Notes under the pieces: model-generated
What the model was told of the DNA's origin: nothing
The model's database searches: none
Seen by the model: only the letters and a program-made list of their open reading frames with translations
Program-made: the position numbers and the translations under genes
Source: Gloeotrichia echinulata CP02
GTDB taxonomy: Bacteria; Cyanobacteriota; Cyanobacteriia; Cyanobacteriales; Nostocaceae
Direction: 5' to 3'
NCBI GenBank assembly: GCA_038087035.1
Contig: CP051187.1
Span: forward strand, 3,105,001-3,169,000
DNA: 64,000 nt
Shown here: piece after piece, positions 55,415 to 63,992 of the stretch
Layout of the letters: the number at the start of each line of letters is the position of its first letter
Position numbering within the stretch: the stretch's first letter is position 1

Positions 55415-57337
55415 TTATGGGGTAGATTCAGCAGGCGGTGTAGAAGCAGGCGCTGGTGAATCTGACGGTGGTGACTGTGATGGTTTTTCACGACGACGCA
55501 GGATTTCTTCTAACCGCTTGCGCCTTTTTTGCACTCTCTCCTCTCTACCTTCCTCTGACTGAGTTGGTGTGTCAGATTCTACACGCTGACGGCGGGGTGT
55601 CGTTTCTTCCGATGGAGTTGGTGTGTCTGATTCTACGCGCTGACGGCGGCGGGGTGTGGTTTCCTCCGATGGAGTTGGTGTGTCTGATTCTACGCGCTGA
55701 CGGCGGCGGGGTGTGGTTTCCTCTGATGGAGTTGGTGTGTCAGATTCTACGCGCTGACGGCGGGGTGTGGTTTCTCGATTTCGCCTGGTAGTATTTTCCT
55801 GGGGAACATCTGTAACCACTCCTGTTGTTGACCGCTGGCTACGTTGAGGAGATTCTGTCACATTTGGGTTAGAAACGGCTGTATCTGGCTTTTTCTCTCT
55901 AGCTTCTCTTTCTCTTTCTCTTTCTCTTTCTCGTTTTCTTTGTGTTTCTTGAAGTTCGCGGTGACGCCGTGAACCTTGAATAGCAAAATTAACTGATGCT
56001 TTCACCCCTTGTCTACCGCCAGATGTGGGTTTTAATTTCCACTCTTGTGCTGCTCTTTGTGCTGCTTCATCTAGTTCTTTATCACCACTAGAACGAATTA
56101 ACCGCACTCGCGTGACATTGCCATTATCATCTGTATCAACAGCTACCTCTGGATTGCCTTCTACGCCTCGTCGTCTCGCCCTGTCTGGATATTTAATATC
56201 ACACTTGAGGCAGTCTGCACGATCTAATCGTGAACCATTATCTGTTGGAGGTTTTGGCGCTGTAGCTACTGTTGTATCTTCTTTTTTTGGTTCATTCCCG
56301 ACGCCATTCCCTGAACCATTCCCGACGCCATTCCCTGAACCATTCCCGACGCCATTCCCTGAACCATTCCCGACGCCATTCCCCGAACCATTCCCGACGC
56401 CATTCCCTGAACCATTCCCGACGCCATTCCCTGAACCATTCCCCGAACCATTCCCAACGCCATTCCCGGAACCATTCCCTGAACCATTCCCGACGCCATT
56501 CCCTGAACCATTCCCGACGCCATTCCCCGAACCATTCCCGACGCCATTACTAGAGCTATTATTTGTAGCGCTACCACTAGCTTGTGCGGATGCTGATGAT
56601 TGTGGAGTAGAAGAATTAGCCCCAGCACCTGGGGAAACATTCAGACCAGTCACCGCTGAGGGTGTAGTTGCTATTGTCGGCTGTGGTGGCTGAGTTTTTA
56701 ACCTATCAACCAACTTCTGTATCGAGCCAGTTTGCACTATTGAAGGTTCAGTCACTGGTGGTGCTGTATTTTCAATTGGCTTTGGTGGTACTGTTGTTAT
56801 TGTCGGCTGTGGTGGCTGCGTTTTTAACCTATCGACTAACTTCTGTATCGAGCCAGTTTGCACTATTGAAGGTTCAGTGACTGCTGATGGTGTATTTTCA
56901 ATTGGCTTTGGTGGTACTGTTGTTATTGTCGGCTGTGATGGGGGCGTTTTTAACCTATCAACCAACTTCTGTATCGAGCCAGTTTGCACAGTTGATTGTT
57001 TTGTTAGAGGTAACAAAGAAGCTGCTGTCCCACTTGTGGTAGTTTGGGTTTGAATAGGCTTGCTACCGCCACCACCACCACCACCCCCTGCATTTACCTT
57101 TGGTTGAGATTTGGTAATTTCTGATGGTTTTACTTCTTGGGGAGTCGGAGTTTCGATAATTACCACGTCAATCGGTTCTTCTTGGAGTTGAGGAATTCTC
57201 TTCAAGAAATTGCTTAGGGCTAAGGCGAATACCCCGATATGTAACGCTGTTGAACCAATTAGACTGTAGAGCAGAAAAGACTTAAGGGTCTGCGCTTCTT
57301 TTTCTCGCTGCTCCAGCGCGGTACTCGACAAGCTCAT
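55415..57337 (-). CDS. TonB-like energy transducer with unusual repeats and C-terminal extension
   Basis: The 640-residue protein has one membrane helix near residues 24-43 (LLYSLIGSTALHIGVFALAL), a Pro-rich spacer containing three copies of a SIVQTGSIQKLVDRLKT unit, then a long GNGVGNGSGNG repeat region, and a TonB C-terminal domain (CLKCDIKYPDRARRRGVEGN, then AAQEWKLKPTSGG). Unlike normal TonB, about 190 residues follow, with a run of RERERERERE and repeats of RQRVESDTPTPSEETTPR. TonB couples the inner-membrane proton gradient to outer-membrane receptors; the receptor gene follows downstream. Confidence 0.85.
   Translation of the reverse strand: MSLSSTALEQREKEAQTLKSFLLYSLIGSTALHIGVFALALSNFLKRIPQLQEEPIDVVIIETPTPQEVKPSEITKSQPKVNAGGGGGGGGSKPIQTQTTTSGTAASLLPLTKQSTVQTGSIQKLVDRLKTPPSQPTITTVPPKPIENTPSAVTEPSIVQTGSIQKLVDRLKTQPPQPTITTVPPKPIENTAPPVTEPSIVQTGSIQKLVDRLKTQPPQPTIATTPSAVTGLNVSPGAGANSSTPQSSASAQASGSATNNSSSNGVGNGSGNGVGNGSGNGVGNGSGNGSGNGVGNGSGNGSGNGVGNGSGNGVGNGSGNGVGNGSGNGVGNGSGNGVGNGSGNGVGNEPKKEDTTVATAPKPPTDNGSRLDRADCLKCDIKYPDRARRRGVEGNPEVAVDTDDNGNVTRVRLIRSSGDKELDEAAQRAAQEWKLKPTSGGRQGVKASVNFAIQGSRRHRELQETQRKREREREREREAREKKPDTAVSNPNVTESPQRSQRSTTGVVTDVPQENTTRRNRETTPRRQRVESDTPTPSEETTPRRRQRVESDTPTPSEETTPRRRQRVESDTPTPSEETTPRRQRVESDTPTQSEEGREERVQKRRKRLEEILRRREKPSQSPPSDSPAPASTPPAESTP
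55566..55775. repeat. 57-bp repeats in the TonB C-terminal extension
   Basis: Three to four imperfect units, with TGACGGCGGCGGGGTGTGGT as common core, encode PRRRQRVESDTPTPSEETT on the minus strand. Confidence 0.85.
56284..56545. repeat. GNGVGNGS-coding repeats in tonB
   Basis: Units of 12 and 24 bp (CCATTCCCTGAACCATTCCC) encode alternating GNGS and GNGV on the minus strand. The tract is likely length-variable. Confidence 0.9.
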
Positions 57338-57461
57338 ATTTTTATTTATTGCTATAAATTATCATTACTTTCTTATATGAGTATACAGCCAAGTCAATTT
57401 TTTTTAGTATAAAAGATATCATTATTTTACTTTGCAGTGTATGTAATTAACATCTAATGTT

Positions 57462-57568
57462 TATAGCGTTTCTCGCCCTAGTGAGGTACATCGGTAAGGG
57501 CACGGCAGTGCCGTGCCCCTACATCGCGTGATACAATTGAGTACCATCACTGAATAGGAAGTGCTATA
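57462..57568. repeat. MITE family R3, copy 5
   Basis: 107-bp copy with ends TATAGCGTTTCTC and GGAAGTGCTATA, between tonB and an R5 MITE. Confidence 0.9.
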
Positions 57569-57625
57569 TCGATATAATTCTAGAATTTATCGTAACCGAT
57601 TTGTGGCTTAGGCGTAGCCCTTCGG

Positions 57626-57816
57626 CTCTTCCGTACTTAGCGTGCTAAATTTATTAAATAATCAGCTTGAAACCCTTACTGAGATACGGTAATAGCCATT
57701 ATTTCCTGTATTTTTGGTCATATTGCTGAAAATTAAATTATGAACGCCTGTAAGTCTTACTTTTAAAGCAAATTTATAGACTTTAACTAATAATTAAGCA
57801 CGCTAAGTACGCAAGA
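57626..57816. repeat. MITE family R5, copy 2
   Basis: About 190 bp with CGTACTTAGCGTGCT and AGCACGCTAAGTACG ends. A small dispersed repeat (GGCTTAGGCGTAGCCC) borders it on the left. Confidence 0.88.
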
Positions 57817-57958
57817 ACCTAAATTTTTGGATAATTTTTTCTCGAAGCCGTGCTAACTTTTGCAGAACGCTTTCCGTGGCTTTTTCGATAGTGGTTTCAA
57901 AAGCCTTAGTAAATACTAAAGTAGCGATACTAGCCGCAGTCAGTGTTAGAGGCTCCAT
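57803..57958 (-). pseudogene. N-terminal fragment of an unknown protein, cut by an R5 MITE
   Basis: The frame MEPLTLTAASIATLVFTKAF, then ETTIEKATESVLQKLARLRE, resembles the N-terminal helix found in many Nostocales proteins of signalling (effector-associated) type, but ends in R5 sequence at FRFLRT. The remainder of the protein is not found beyond the MITE. The match to a family is from memory of the pattern and is weak. Confidence 0.5.
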
Positions 57959-58150
57959 ATTCTTCGCATCAAATACGAGGTTAAACTCACGGGTATCCTA
58001 CCCTAGTTCAACAATTTAGGGGATAAATAATCCAAATTTCTTAATAAATGGCGTCGCTAATCTGAATTTAGACGTAGGGTGTGTTCCCGGAGGGAACGCA
58101 CCACCAATAATATTAAAGATGGTGCCGTACCTCATATCTTGCAGCTGCTA

Positions 58151-58253
58151 GTACTCTGTCAAGATAAAAATGATAGACTGTAGTGCGGGCATCTTGCCCG
58201 CGTGAGCGAGACGCTCACACTACCAAAAATCCCTCAAAACAAAATTGACAGAC
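58151..58253. repeat. MITE family R4, copy 2, flanked by TA
   Basis: 103-bp copy, opposite in orientation to 1982-2084, flanked by TA at 58149-58150 and 58254-58255. Confidence 0.88.
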
Positions 58254-58483
58254 TAGTAGTACCAGTTTCATCAGAAGCTATAAAATGGGCTGATATAATT
58301 TTCGTCATGGAACAGTCACATAAACGCAAGCTGTCGCAAAATTTCCAACCCTTTCTCAAAGATAAAAAAATTATCTGTTTAGATATTCCCGACGAATATG
58401 AATACATGGAACCAGCTTTAATCGAATTATTAAAGCGAAAAGTATTACCCCTATTGGGAACCTATTACAGCAATTTTCATTGA
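58202..58483 (+). pseudogene. low-molecular-weight phosphatase remnant between two MITEs
   Basis: The frame opens at GTG 58202 inside the R4 MITE, then reads AIKWADIIFVMEQSHKRKL, NFQPFLKDKKIICLDIPDEY and MEPALIELLKRKVLPLL, which is the C-terminal half of a small cyanobacterial low-molecular-weight protein tyrosine phosphatase-like protein. It stops inside an R2 MITE (YYSNFH). The catalytic N-terminal loop (CxxxxxR) is missing. Both ends of the current frame therefore come from mobile repeats. Confidence 0.7.
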
Positions 58484-58550
58484 TTTGAACCACAGATCCT
58501 CGTAGGGGCGCAAGGCCTTGCGCCCCTACCGCGTGGTCTATTTACTGTAA
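58465..58550. repeat. MITE family R2, copy 4
   Basis: 86-bp copy in opposite orientation to the 1809 copy, ends TTACAGCAATTTTCA and TTTACTGTAA, with the GCGCAAGGCCTTGCGC core. It supplies the stop codon of the phosphatase remnant. Confidence 0.88.
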
Positions 58551-58675
58551 CTACTCCCTTCCCTTCCTTGCGCCTTCGCGCCTTTGCGTGAGAGAAAAGA
58601 ATTTTTAAGCTCACGCAAAGGCGCATTCGCGAAGCGTCTCGTAGAGAAGACGCAAAGGTAAGAAGAATAACACCT

Positions 58676-61195
58676 TTAAGGAACCAACCGCAACCGTCCC
58701 TGAGCATTACCCAACACCGTCTTTTCCTCCCACAACATCGGATGATATTCAACCTTGCGCCAAGGGTCAACCATATCTGTATAATGTGCATGGAAAGCGT
58801 GACCAGACTGACCAGGGGTATGAATAGCCACCGAATTAGCGAGATTTGCCAAATCGACAACCATCCGCATTGAAGGAATCTCCGTCACCTGGTAAGATTC
58901 ACTTGCACGCCAGCGGTTAGCGTTGACAGTCTCCCCATTCCCCGCAGTTGCAAAAGCACCACGATTAAATAAAGCCTCAATGGGTGCGATTCCCGATTTA
59001 CCCAAAGTGGCGTTACGAAAAGTAATTGTATGCAGTTTACCCCAGTTCCAAAACTTCGGGTCTTTGCTTTGATGACGTTCTAATTCATCCACCGCTTCTG
59101 TCAAAGCCTGGAGGAGAATTTGGTCACGGTTCTCGACTTTTGGCGTCTTGCGGTTATCCCACCAGAAGCTATCTGGTTTTTTTACCAAATTACTCACCAC
59201 AGTGTACCAGCGATCGCCCCCATCGGGATAATATTCTTCAGGTAACTGGTCGTGGAAGGTATCCGCTAGCAAGTGTTTCCAAAATACCTCAAATAAAGCT
59301 GCTGCGGGTGATGACATTTCTAGCTGAAAATTCCAATTTCGCAGCAATTTCTCAGCTACTTTCAAAGACGGACTATCTAAAGAAATACTTTGCAGTAGGG
59401 GTATGAGAGTCTGTGCATTCAAGTTGTAATTGTCAGCCTGGATTGACTCGACATCAAGCAGAGAAATTGGCTGATTTGACTGGGAAATCATGTCGGTAAT
59501 CCGCTTGGCGCGATAGCCATAAACCCAGTCTGTGGTAATCATACCAGGATATTTACGTTGCACCAAATTATTGGCGGTAGCGATATAACCTTGGGTTGGA
59601 TTGAAACTTTGGGGTAACTGCTCAAAGTTAATATAACCGCGCCATTCATATTCATTCGTCCACCCAGGAACCGGATAGCGCCCATTTCCCTTCGCCCGGA
59701 TGGGATATTTCCCTGGTAACTGATAGCCAATATTCCCATCAATGTCAGCATAAATGAGGTTTTGCGCGGGAACTTCATAATTACGAGCAGCAGCGCGGAA
59801 ATCTGTCCAGCTTTCGGCGCGATTAAGTAGGGGGATGGCGTACACTAGTTTTGAAGGTTCTAAGGCTGTCCAGCGCAGGGCTACGGCATAATTTGAAGGG
59901 ATTTCTACACCCTGATTTGACGGGAACTGCTTCAGGTTGGGGGAAACATCCGAGAGAATCGGACCGTGACGGGTATAGCGCACTTTTTGGACAATTGGCT
60001 GTCCCCCAGCGATTTGAATTGTCTCGTTAACCATTTGCATATCCACCCATTTACCATTAACCTCATACTGGTTGGGGTTGTTTGGGTTGATTTTTTCGAT
60101 ATATAAATCCATTACATCCGATTGTACATTGGTGACACCCCAAGCAATGCGATCGTTATGACCGATAATTACCCCCAGCATCCCCGCAAAGGAAAAGCCT
60201 GTGACGTTATAGGGACATTCTGCACTTTTGGAAGTGCAATGCAGACCAACCTCGTACCAAATAGAGGGAATTTGCACAGCCAAGTGGGGGTCATTAGCTA
60301 AAATCGGTTTACCTGTAGTGGTGCGATCGCCAGAAATCACCCAACTATTGGAACCAATCCCGATTCCCGTCCCCCCCAACAGTTTTTCCAGCGCCAACAT
60401 TGGCTGCGTAATTGACTCTATCACCTCAGTTCCAGAGGCGATTAATTGCGTCTCATCAAAACTATCCTGTTCCCCCGTTTTCCTTTTTTGCAAATCAGGT
60501 AAAATCGCCGGGGAGTCTTGGGGATAGGGGGGAAAAAGTTCTTCCACTTGAGCTAGATTGAGGGTCTTCAGCAACACAGTCCGTTCAATTTCGCTTTGAA
60601 AATTTCTCCCCAAATCATAAGCCATTACCTTACCCCAGGTCAGGGAATGTAGTGGTTTCCAAGGTTCAGGTTTATACCCAGGATTCATCAATTTCAACAC
60701 CGCATATTCTAAACTCAGGTTAGCACCTTGATGCTCTGCCAAATAAGCATTGACGCCGGCGGCGTATGCTTCTAAGTATGCATTCATCTCTGCATCCATT
60801 GCGGCGAGTTCTTGCTTGGCGACCCTCGCCCAACCCATTGTCCGCAGATACTTATCAGTCTCTAACTGGGAAGGGCCAAACATTTCTGCCAATCTTCCAG
60901 AACCGATGTGGCGCCAAAAATCCATTTGCCAAAATCGGTCTTGAGCATGGATATAACCCTGTGCCATGAATAAATCATGGGAATTGGCTGCATAAATGTG
61001 GGGAATACCCAAATTATCCCGCTGGACACTCACCTCAGCCTTGAGTGTGGATAATTGAATTGTACCACTTTCTTGCGGAAAGGATTGACGGACAGTGTGG
61101 AAGGCAAAACCGACTAAAAATAGACCCAGCAACAGCACCACAATCACGGTGTTTTTAAGTCTCTTCCGCAACCAATTTTTCCTGGTTCTTCTCAT
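58676..61195 (-). CDS. penicillin acylase family protein (Ntn hydrolase)
   Basis: The 839-residue protein has an N-terminal membrane anchor or signal (IVVLLLGLFLVGFAF) followed by an alpha chain (VQRDNLGIPHIYAANSHDLF, then AQGYIHAQDRFWQMDF). The autoproteolytic cleavage region is GIGIGSNSWVISG, where the new N-terminal Ser is the catalytic nucleophile. The beta chain has PILANDPHL and the oxyanion region AIAWGVTNVQSDVMDLY-type. These enzymes hydrolyse amides such as acyl-homoserine lactones or penicillins; substrate here is unknown. It is monocistronic. Confidence 0.9.
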   Translation of the reverse strand: MRRTRKNWLRKRLKNTVIVVLLLGLFLVGFAFHTVRQSFPQESGTIQLSTLKAEVSVQRDNLGIPHIYAANSHDLFMAQGYIHAQDRFWQMDFWRHIGSGRLAEMFGPSQLETDKYLRTMGWARVAKQELAAMDAEMNAYLEAYAAGVNAYLAEHQGANLSLEYAVLKLMNPGYKPEPWKPLHSLTWGKVMAYDLGRNFQSEIERTVLLKTLNLAQVEELFPPYPQDSPAILPDLQKRKTGEQDSFDETQLIASGTEVIESITQPMLALEKLLGGTGIGIGSNSWVISGDRTTTGKPILANDPHLAVQIPSIWYEVGLHCTSKSAECPYNVTGFSFAGMLGVIIGHNDRIAWGVTNVQSDVMDLYIEKINPNNPNQYEVNGKWVDMQMVNETIQIAGGQPIVQKVRYTRHGPILSDVSPNLKQFPSNQGVEIPSNYAVALRWTALEPSKLVYAIPLLNRAESWTDFRAAARNYEVPAQNLIYADIDGNIGYQLPGKYPIRAKGNGRYPVPGWTNEYEWRGYINFEQLPQSFNPTQGYIATANNLVQRKYPGMITTDWVYGYRAKRITDMISQSNQPISLLDVESIQADNYNLNAQTLIPLLQSISLDSPSLKVAEKLLRNWNFQLEMSSPAAALFEVFWKHLLADTFHDQLPEEYYPDGGDRWYTVVSNLVKKPDSFWWDNRKTPKVENRDQILLQALTEAVDELERHQSKDPKFWNWGKLHTITFRNATLGKSGIAPIEALFNRGAFATAGNGETVNANRWRASESYQVTEIPSMRMVVDLANLANSVAIHTPGQSGHAFHAHYTDMVDPWRKVEYHPMLWEEKTVLGNAQGRLRLVP

Positions 61196-61341
61196 TTTGC
61201 GCGTGTTGTGGCATCGTTAATTGAATCAGGGCTAATTATACCGCTGCACAAGAGCCAAAACAAAAGGGGGCGATCGCCTGTTTTGAGTCAGTCTTGGCAC
61301 AAGTACAATAGAGACAACGACACACTTGGGAAAAACGCAGT

Positions 61342-61689
61342 ATGCCGACAATTACCCTGTTCGTATCAGAGGAATTATCTCAACAACTCGCACAAGTAGG
61401 CGATCGTCTACCTGAACTGCTTGCCCTTAGTCTCCAACAGCCAGCCGTACCAGCACAAGTTTACCGATATATCCTCGACTTTCTCGCCAGTAACCCCACT
61501 CCTCAACAAATTGCCGAATTTCAACCAACACCTGAAATGCAGGAGAGGTTACGTACATTGTTAACACGTAGCCAAGCAGGTACACTCACACCCACTGAGT
61601 TAAAAGAACTTCTGGAGTATGAACGGATCGAGCATCTGGTGGTGATGATTAAAGCCGGTAACTTACCTTATTTGAGCAGTAGACTGTGA
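61342..61689 (+). CDS. hypothetical protein paired with an HNH endonuclease, 115 aa
   Basis: Product MPTITLFVSEELSQQLAQVG, then FLASNPTPQQIAEFQPTPEM and LKELLEYERIEHLVVMIKAG, is acidic and helical. It resembles cyanobacterial proteins that precede an HNH endonuclease in two-gene units. Its stop overlaps the HNH start by four bases (GTGA). The pair might be an antitoxin-toxin or defence pair; that is an inference. No DNA-binding motif was recognised. Confidence 0.65.
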   Translation: MPTITLFVSEELSQQLAQVGDRLPELLALSLQQPAVPAQVYRYILDFLASNPTPQQIAEFQPTPEMQERLRTLLTRSQAGTLTPTELKELLEYERIEHLVVMIKAGNLPYLSSRL

Positions 61690-61930
61690 GCCTCTCCTAT
61701 ATTCCCACTGCTCTTCGTCGCCTAGTTGAACAACGAGCCAACTACAAATGTGAGTATTGCCTGCTACCGGCAGGATTGGCGTTCTTTCCCCATGAAATTG
61801 ACCACGTAGTCGCCCAAAAGCACGGTGGTACAACGGATGCTAATAATCTAGCATTTACCTGCTGGCGCTGTAACCGCCACAAAGGCACTGACTTAGGATC
61901 GTTCGATCCGCAAACAGGAACTTTTAGCTA
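61686..61930 (+). pseudogene. HNH endonuclease, N-terminal part, interrupted by a TnpB element
   Basis: The frame starts MSLSYIPTALRRLVEQRANY and contains the HNH signature with CEYC, FPHEIDHVVAQKHGG, ANNLAFTCWRCNRHKG, then GTDLGSFDPQTGTF before the stop at 61930. Homologues continue with a further 50 residues; these are found at 63509-63664. The catalytic motif is complete, so a shortened protein may fold, but the C-terminus is lost. Confidence 0.82.
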
Positions 61931-62033
61931 AAAGAAAAAGAAGCCCCACATCTGACCCGTTCGCGTAGCGTCTCGCAGAGAAGGGCAGTGTGGGATGAAT
62001 TTTTGGGCGATGACGAATTGACCAACAACTAAT

Positions 62034-62213
62034 TCAATCCGTAGGATTGACAGGACAGTTGGTCGGTGAGGAATCGCCATTTTTTATGTTTGGCAATGTG
62101 TCGATAAGTTCATCTATCACTTGAGTCATGGTTTTGTCTACGCACTCTGCATGTTGCTTGAGCTTATTGAATCTGCGTTCTGACATTCTTAATCGTAATT
62201 GTTTATTTTTCAT
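62034..62213 (-). CDS. small helix-rich (ribbon-helix-helix-like) protein divergent from tnpB, 59 aa
   Basis: The frame MKNKQLRLRMSERRFNKLKQ, then HAECVDKTMTQVIDELIDTL, fits a ribbon-helix-helix pattern: a basic beta strand (QLRLRMSE) followed by two helices. It lies inside the IS, divergent from tnpB, whose start is 64 bases away. This position suggests a repressor of tnpB or of its guide RNA. The ATG at 62213 is the only good start. Function is inferred. Confidence 0.6.
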   Translation of the reverse strand: MKNKQLRLRMSERRFNKLKQHAECVDKTMTQVIDELIDTLPNIKNGDSSPTNCPVNPTD

Positions 62214-62276
62214 AGTGGTTACACAATGGATATACGGTATGTTATACTATTTTCAGGTCGAAAAACAAAGAATAAA

Positions 62277-63503
62277 ATGAGAACTTCATACCAATACAAA
62301 ATCAAGCCAACTAAACAGCAAGCAGAAAAAATTGATCAAACGTTGGAAATGCTGCGTTATCAATACAATTACTTGCTTGCTCAAAGGTTTGATTGGTATG
62401 AAATGAATCGATGTCCTATTGATAGATGCCCTTTGATTTGTCATCTACCAGATTTAAAAGAACAACCCAACTACTACAATCAAAAAGCATCTTTGGTGCA
62501 ATTAAAAGTAGATAGACCTTGGTACAAAAATATTCACTCTCAAGTGCTACAGGAAGTACCTAAAAGAGTTGAGCTAGCTTTTGACAGATGGTTAAAAGGC
62601 GATATCAACGGGAAGAAATCAGGTAGACCTAGATTCAAAGGGAAAGGACAATACAAGACTTTTACTTACACCCAATTTAAGCAGCATCATTTTGTCAATA
62701 ACAAAATTACGCTCTCAAAGATAGGAGATGTTAAGGTAATTGTTCATCGCCCGATACCCGTTGGGTTTAAAATCAAAACCTTTTCTATAACTAAAAAAGC
62801 TGATGGCTATTATGTAACTCTCAGCTTGGAAGATGCTACAGTTCCAATAATTAAACCTGAGTTTAACCCAGAATCCATAACTGGCATCGATGTCGGTTTG
62901 AAGGAGTTTTTAACAACTTCTGAGGGTGAAACTGTTGCTATACCTCAGCATTACCGCAAAGCACAGAAACGTTTGCGGGTTATCCAAAAACGTGTTTCGC
63001 GTCGTAAGAAAAGTAGTAACCGTAGACAAAAAGCGGTTAAACAACTAGGTAAGCAACATAAAAAAGTTGCTGATAAACGTAAAGATTTTCATTTCAAAAC
63101 TGCTAACAACTTATTGAAAAAATATGATGTTGTTGCAGTTGAAGATTTGAATGTTAAAGGACTTGCACGTACCCGATTGGCAAAATCTGTACTTGATGCT
63201 GGATGGTCAAGCTTTCTGTCGATACTGACAAACAAAGCCGAAAATGCTGGTTTGTTGGTTATCCCAGTTAAAGCGTCTGGTACAAGTCAAGATTGTTCTA
63301 ATTGTGGCGTAAAAGTTCCTAAAAAACTGCATCAACGATGGCACGACTGTCCTAATTGTGGATGCAGTCTTGACCGAGACCATAATGCAGCGATAAATAT
63401 AAAAAACAGAGCGGTGGGGCATCCCGTTCTTAAAGCCAAGAGTCTCCTAAGCGATAGCCGGATTGTCTTGGAAGCCTACACTTACTGCGAAGCAGAAGTG
63501 TAG
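62277..63503 (+). CDS. tnpB: TnpB-type RNA-guided endonuclease, second element
   Basis: From ATG 62277 (MRTSYQYKIKPTKQQAEKID) the product is 408 residues. RuvC residues are visible: Asp in ITGIDVGLKEFL, Glu in VVAVEDLNVKGL, Asp in LDRDHNAAINI, and a zinc ribbon CSNCGVKVP with CPNCG. It differs clearly from the TnpB at 23714. A longer frame from 62199 adds an unlikely N-terminus. The stop is within the right-end hairpin, so the guide RNA likely overlaps the gene's 3' end, as in other members. Confidence 0.88.
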   Translation: MRTSYQYKIKPTKQQAEKIDQTLEMLRYQYNYLLAQRFDWYEMNRCPIDRCPLICHLPDLKEQPNYYNQKASLVQLKVDRPWYKNIHSQVLQEVPKRVELAFDRWLKGDINGKKSGRPRFKGKGQYKTFTYTQFKQHHFVNNKITLSKIGDVKVIVHRPIPVGFKIKTFSITKKADGYYVTLSLEDATVPIIKPEFNPESITGIDVGLKEFLTTSEGETVAIPQHYRKAQKRLRVIQKRVSRRKKSSNRRQKAVKQLGKQHKKVADKRKDFHFKTANNLLKKYDVVAVEDLNVKGLARTRLAKSVLDAGWSSFLSILTNKAENAGLLVIPVKASGTSQDCSNCGVKVPKKLHQRWHDCPNCGCSLDRDHNAAINIKNRAVGHPVLKAKSLLSDSRIVLEAYTYCEAEV

Positions 63504-63508
63504 GAGAT
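63380..63508 (+). ncRNA. candidate omega RNA at the right end of the second TnpB element
   Basis: By analogy with other tnpB elements, the guide RNA should span the gene's 3' end and the perfect 9-bp hairpin at 63475-63504. The guide would be read from the HNH flank after about 63508. No promoter or boundary was determined. Confidence 0.35.
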
Positions 63509-63664
63509 GTCACCTTTCTATTCAATCCGCGTACCCAGAAATGGGAGGAACACTTCACTATTTCCGAACAGACTGTGCTTGGATTAACGCCTGTGGGACG
63601 TACAACAGTCAGATTACTGCACATGAATACCGACGAACGATTAGCTGAAAGGCAGAGATTGTAG
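63509..63664 (+). pseudogene. HNH endonuclease, C-terminal part
   Basis: The frame VTFLFNPRTQKWEEHFTISE, then QTVLGLTPVGRTTVRLLHMN, is the standard C-terminus of HNH proteins of this type and ends at TAG 63662-63664. It has no start and directly follows the TnpB element. Confidence 0.82.
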
Positions 63665-63740
63665 CTTTTTGATAAATCTAAGTTCCAAGGTGCATGACAC
63701 TGCGCTAATATACCCTATGAAATTACAAAAACTGCTTTAA

Positions 63741-63992
63741 GCTCGGCGTTTCCAGTAAAAAGCTCGGCGTTCGGAGTAAAAAGCTCGGCGTTTCCAGTAA
63801 AAAGCTCGGCGTTCGGAGTAAAAAGCTCGGCGTTCGGAGTAAAAAGCTCGGCGTTCGGAGTAAAAAGCTCGGCGTTCGGAGTAAAAAGCTCGGCGTTCGG
63901 AGCAAAAAGCTCGGCGTTCGGAGTAAAAAGCTCGGCGTTCGGAGTAAAAAACTCGGCGTTCGGAGTAAAAAGCTCGGCGTTCCGAGTAAAAA
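63741..63992. repeat. 21-bp minisatellite, 12 units
   Basis: Twelve units GCTCGGCGTTCGGAGTAAAAA, two early ones with TTTCCAG instead of TTCGGAG. The window ends eight bases after the last full unit, so the array may continue. The unit length equals that of the arrays at 4835-4876 and 6131-6466, but sequence similarity is weak (about 8 of 21). Confidence 0.93.

Larger units (their letters stand above)
61925..63508. mobile_element. tnpB-only IS200/IS605-type element inserted in an HNH gene
   Basis: The insert lies between the two halves of an HNH gene. It has a left hairpin CCCACA..TGTGGG (61945-61994), a small divergent gene, a tnpB gene and a right hairpin CCTACACTT/AAGTGTAGG (63475-63504). 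No tnpA is present, so it would depend on a transposase in trans. Exact ends cannot be set by eye. Confidence 0.78.

Noticed and set aside
56025..56693. Plus-strand frame of 222 codons with PFPTPFPE repeats
   Set aside because: It is the antisense of the GNGV/GNGS repeat of tonB.
63741..63992. CRISPR array at the window end
   Set aside because: Units of 21 bp follow each other without unique spacers.
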